Source of the DNA: UBA5336 sp038522375
Lineage (GTDB): Bacteria; Pseudomonadota; Alphaproteobacteria; Caulobacterales; Hyphomonadaceae
Reading direction: 5' to 3'
Assembly (NCBI GenBank): GCA_038522375.1
Contig: JBCBKE010000107.1
Span: 1-6,588, forward strand
DNA: 6,588 nt
A program made the position numbers and the translations under genes. The notes under the pieces are model-generated. The model saw only the letters and a program-made list of their open reading frames with translations, searched no databases and was not told the origin of the DNA. Positions 6,392 to 6,588 of this stretch are shown in pieces (positions within the stretch are counted from its first letter, which is position 1; each line of letters starts with the position of its first letter).

Positions 6392-6395
6392 CTCC
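6392..6395 (-). promoter_or_regulatory. Ribosome binding site of the DUF2793-esterase gene
   Basis: On the minus strand GGAG (within TGGAG) lies six bases before the ATG at 6385, an ideal spacing. The roughly 190 bases further upstream, to the window edge, show no clear -35/-10 pair and no gene. Confidence 0.6.
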
Positions 6396-6588
6396 AGGCA
6401 GGCAGATGGGGCGATGGCCCAGTGTATCGCGCGCTGGGAAGGCGGGGATAAAACAGAATTGAGTACTACGAATCGCCCGTCGCGGCTGGCCGGGGCACGG
6501 CAATACTGTCGGATAGAGCGCCTCAGGCTGCCTATTCACAGCTTCGCACCCTCTCGGGGCGCTTGCCGCGAAAACACTGTTACCTTGG

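Overview
The window is GC-rich DNA that looks alphaproteobacterial. The base composition and codon use suggest this. The strongest lineage clue is the DUF2793 protein on the right, a family found mostly in Alphaproteobacteria and their phage-like elements. Species cannot be told from the window. No RNA genes, insertion sequences, integrases or CRISPR repeats were seen.

Left and centre (1-4150, + strand) is a surface-glycan modification locus. It starts with the 3' end of a class I SAM-dependent methyltransferase and a complete FkbM-type methyltransferase. Three genes follow that together form the acetamidino-sugar (N-acetyl sugar amidation) system known from Pseudomonas aeruginosa O-antigen as HisH2/HisF2/WbpG and elsewhere as WbuY/WbuZ/WbuX. 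The HisH-type glutaminase should release ammonia from glutamine. The HisF-type barrel should pass that ammonia on, and the PP-loop ATPase should use ATP to place it on an acetamido group of a sugar nucleotide, giving an acetamidino group. hisH and hisF2 overlap by ATGA. The third gene is set apart by about 250 bases containing two possible hairpins. No canonical his biosynthesis genes lie beside the pair, which supports reading them as sugar-modification paralogues.

Right (4277-6385, - strand) is one large convergent gene for a 702-residue mosaic protein. It has an N-terminal DUF2793 module, a linker typical of DUF2793 proteins, a LamG/concanavalin-like region, and a C-terminal SGNH esterase of the sialate O-acetylesterase type with its catalytic residues in place. 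This resembles a virion or gene-transfer-agent spike, or another exported glycan-binding protein, carrying a glycan deacetylase.

The most notable points are these. The HisF paralogue has lost both catalytic aspartates of histidine synthesis while keeping the four ammonia-gate residues. The WbpG homologue lacks two of what I recall as four conserved N-terminal cysteines. The DUF2793-LamG-esterase protein sits directly beside a glycan-modification cluster. A structured leader may separate hisF2 from wbpG.
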